From NCBI GenBank assembly GCA_900761995.1, contig CAAFEY010000180.1:1-6103 (forward strand): a stretch of DNA of 6,103 nucleotides, read 5' to 3'. Made by a program: the position numbers and the translations under genes. The notes beneath the pieces are model-generated. The model had not been told where the DNA came from and made no database searches. It was given only the letters and a program-made list of their open reading frames with translations. Source of the stretch: an uncultured Collinsella sp. Its GTDB lineage: Bacteria > Actinomycetota > Coriobacteriia > Coriobacteriales > Coriobacteriaceae. Positions 5,917-6,103 of the stretch are shown here, one piece after another. How positions within the stretch are numbered: the stretch's first letter is position 1; each line of letters opens with the position of its first letter.

Positions 5917-6103
5917 TTACTCGTCGTCTCCGTCGTTGGGGTCGCCCTTGAGGGTGTTGATGTCCAGGTACTCGTCATCGTTCTCTTTTTGCTGGGTCTC
6001 CGACTCCGCTTGGGTGGGGCCGGAGAACAGCCGGAATCCCTCAAACGCAATGACGCCGAGCAGGGCAATGACAATGGCGATAAAGGCAACCTTGACTGCT
6101 TGC
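5917..6103 (-). CDS. Small single-pass membrane protein with acidic tail, C-terminal part
   Basis: On the minus strand a frame runs in from the right edge for 61 codons and ends at TAA (5919-5917); its start lies outside the window. It opens with QAVKVAFIAIVIALLGVIAF, one clear membrane helix, followed by EGFRLFSG and a hydrophilic acidic tail ending in PNDGDDE. A basic/hydrophobic start and acidic end suggest an inner-membrane anchor with a short soluble tail; the topology is not certain. I do not recognise the family. A longer minus-strand frame (6089-5715) over the same bases is Ser/Pro/Arg-rich and reads as a shadow, while this frame has the expected codon pattern and hydrophobic profile. 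The gene faces the DUF262 gene, with the 5793-5815 hairpin between them. Confidence 0.65.
   Translation of the reverse strand, partial: QAVKVAFIAIVIALLGVIAFEGFRLFSGPTQAESETQQKENDDEYLDINTLKGDPNDGDDE

Noticed and set aside
5715..6089. 124-residue minus-strand ORF at the right end
   Set aside because: Its product is Ser/Pro/Arg-rich and overlaps the nuclease 3' end and the terminator hairpin; a neighbouring frame over the same bases gives a clean membrane helix and acidic tail ending at 5917.
1..6103. CRISPR arrays, tRNA/rRNA genes, insertion sequences
   Set aside because: No regularly spaced repeats, no cloverleaf or rRNA-like sequence, and no transposase motifs were seen on either strand.

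Overview
The window holds four loci of a bacterium with moderately high G+C. Genes are densely packed, use ATG/GTG/TTG starts and strong purine-rich ribosome binding sites. My impression is a Gram-positive, possibly an actinobacterium of the Coriobacteriia type, but nothing here settles the taxon: there is no rRNA, tRNA or diagnostic housekeeping gene.

Layout: (1) Positions 1-474 (+) are the 3' end of a DEDDh (DnaQ-like) 3'-5' exonuclease gene that begins outside the window. (2) Positions about 475-3212 (+) hold a large gene I cannot assign to a named family. Its 5' part (about 475-690) lies in another reading frame from the main body, and the two join smoothly at a short TG repeat, so the gene looks frameshifted. 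A textbook AGGAGG site in front of ATG 849 could still yield a 787-residue protein. That protein has a soluble-looking N-terminal two thirds with a His-rich motif, a Gly/Ala-rich hydrophobic stretch resembling glycine-zipper membrane helices, and a basic helical tail. (3) Positions 3213-3662 are a 450-base gap with a weak terminator, a 38-bp nested palindrome, possible promoter elements and possible minus-strand coding debris. (4) Positions 3663-5786 (+) encode a DUF262-DUF1524 protein (GmrSD/SspE/BrxU-like nuclease) with a DUF5655-like C-terminal domain. A perfect hairpin follows it. (5) From the right edge to 5917 (-) runs the end of a small single-pass membrane protein with an acidic tail, convergent with the nuclease gene.

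The likely story is a small accessory, defence-type segment. The DUF262/DUF1524 protein belongs to a family with proven anti-phage restriction members. The unknown 787-residue protein next to it has a build compatible with a membrane-acting effector, though it may equally be an independent cargo gene. The 450-base gap with its own promoter candidates argues that the two are separate transcription units. The flanking exonuclease and small membrane protein may be the resident neighbours of the segment, but this cannot be shown from one window.
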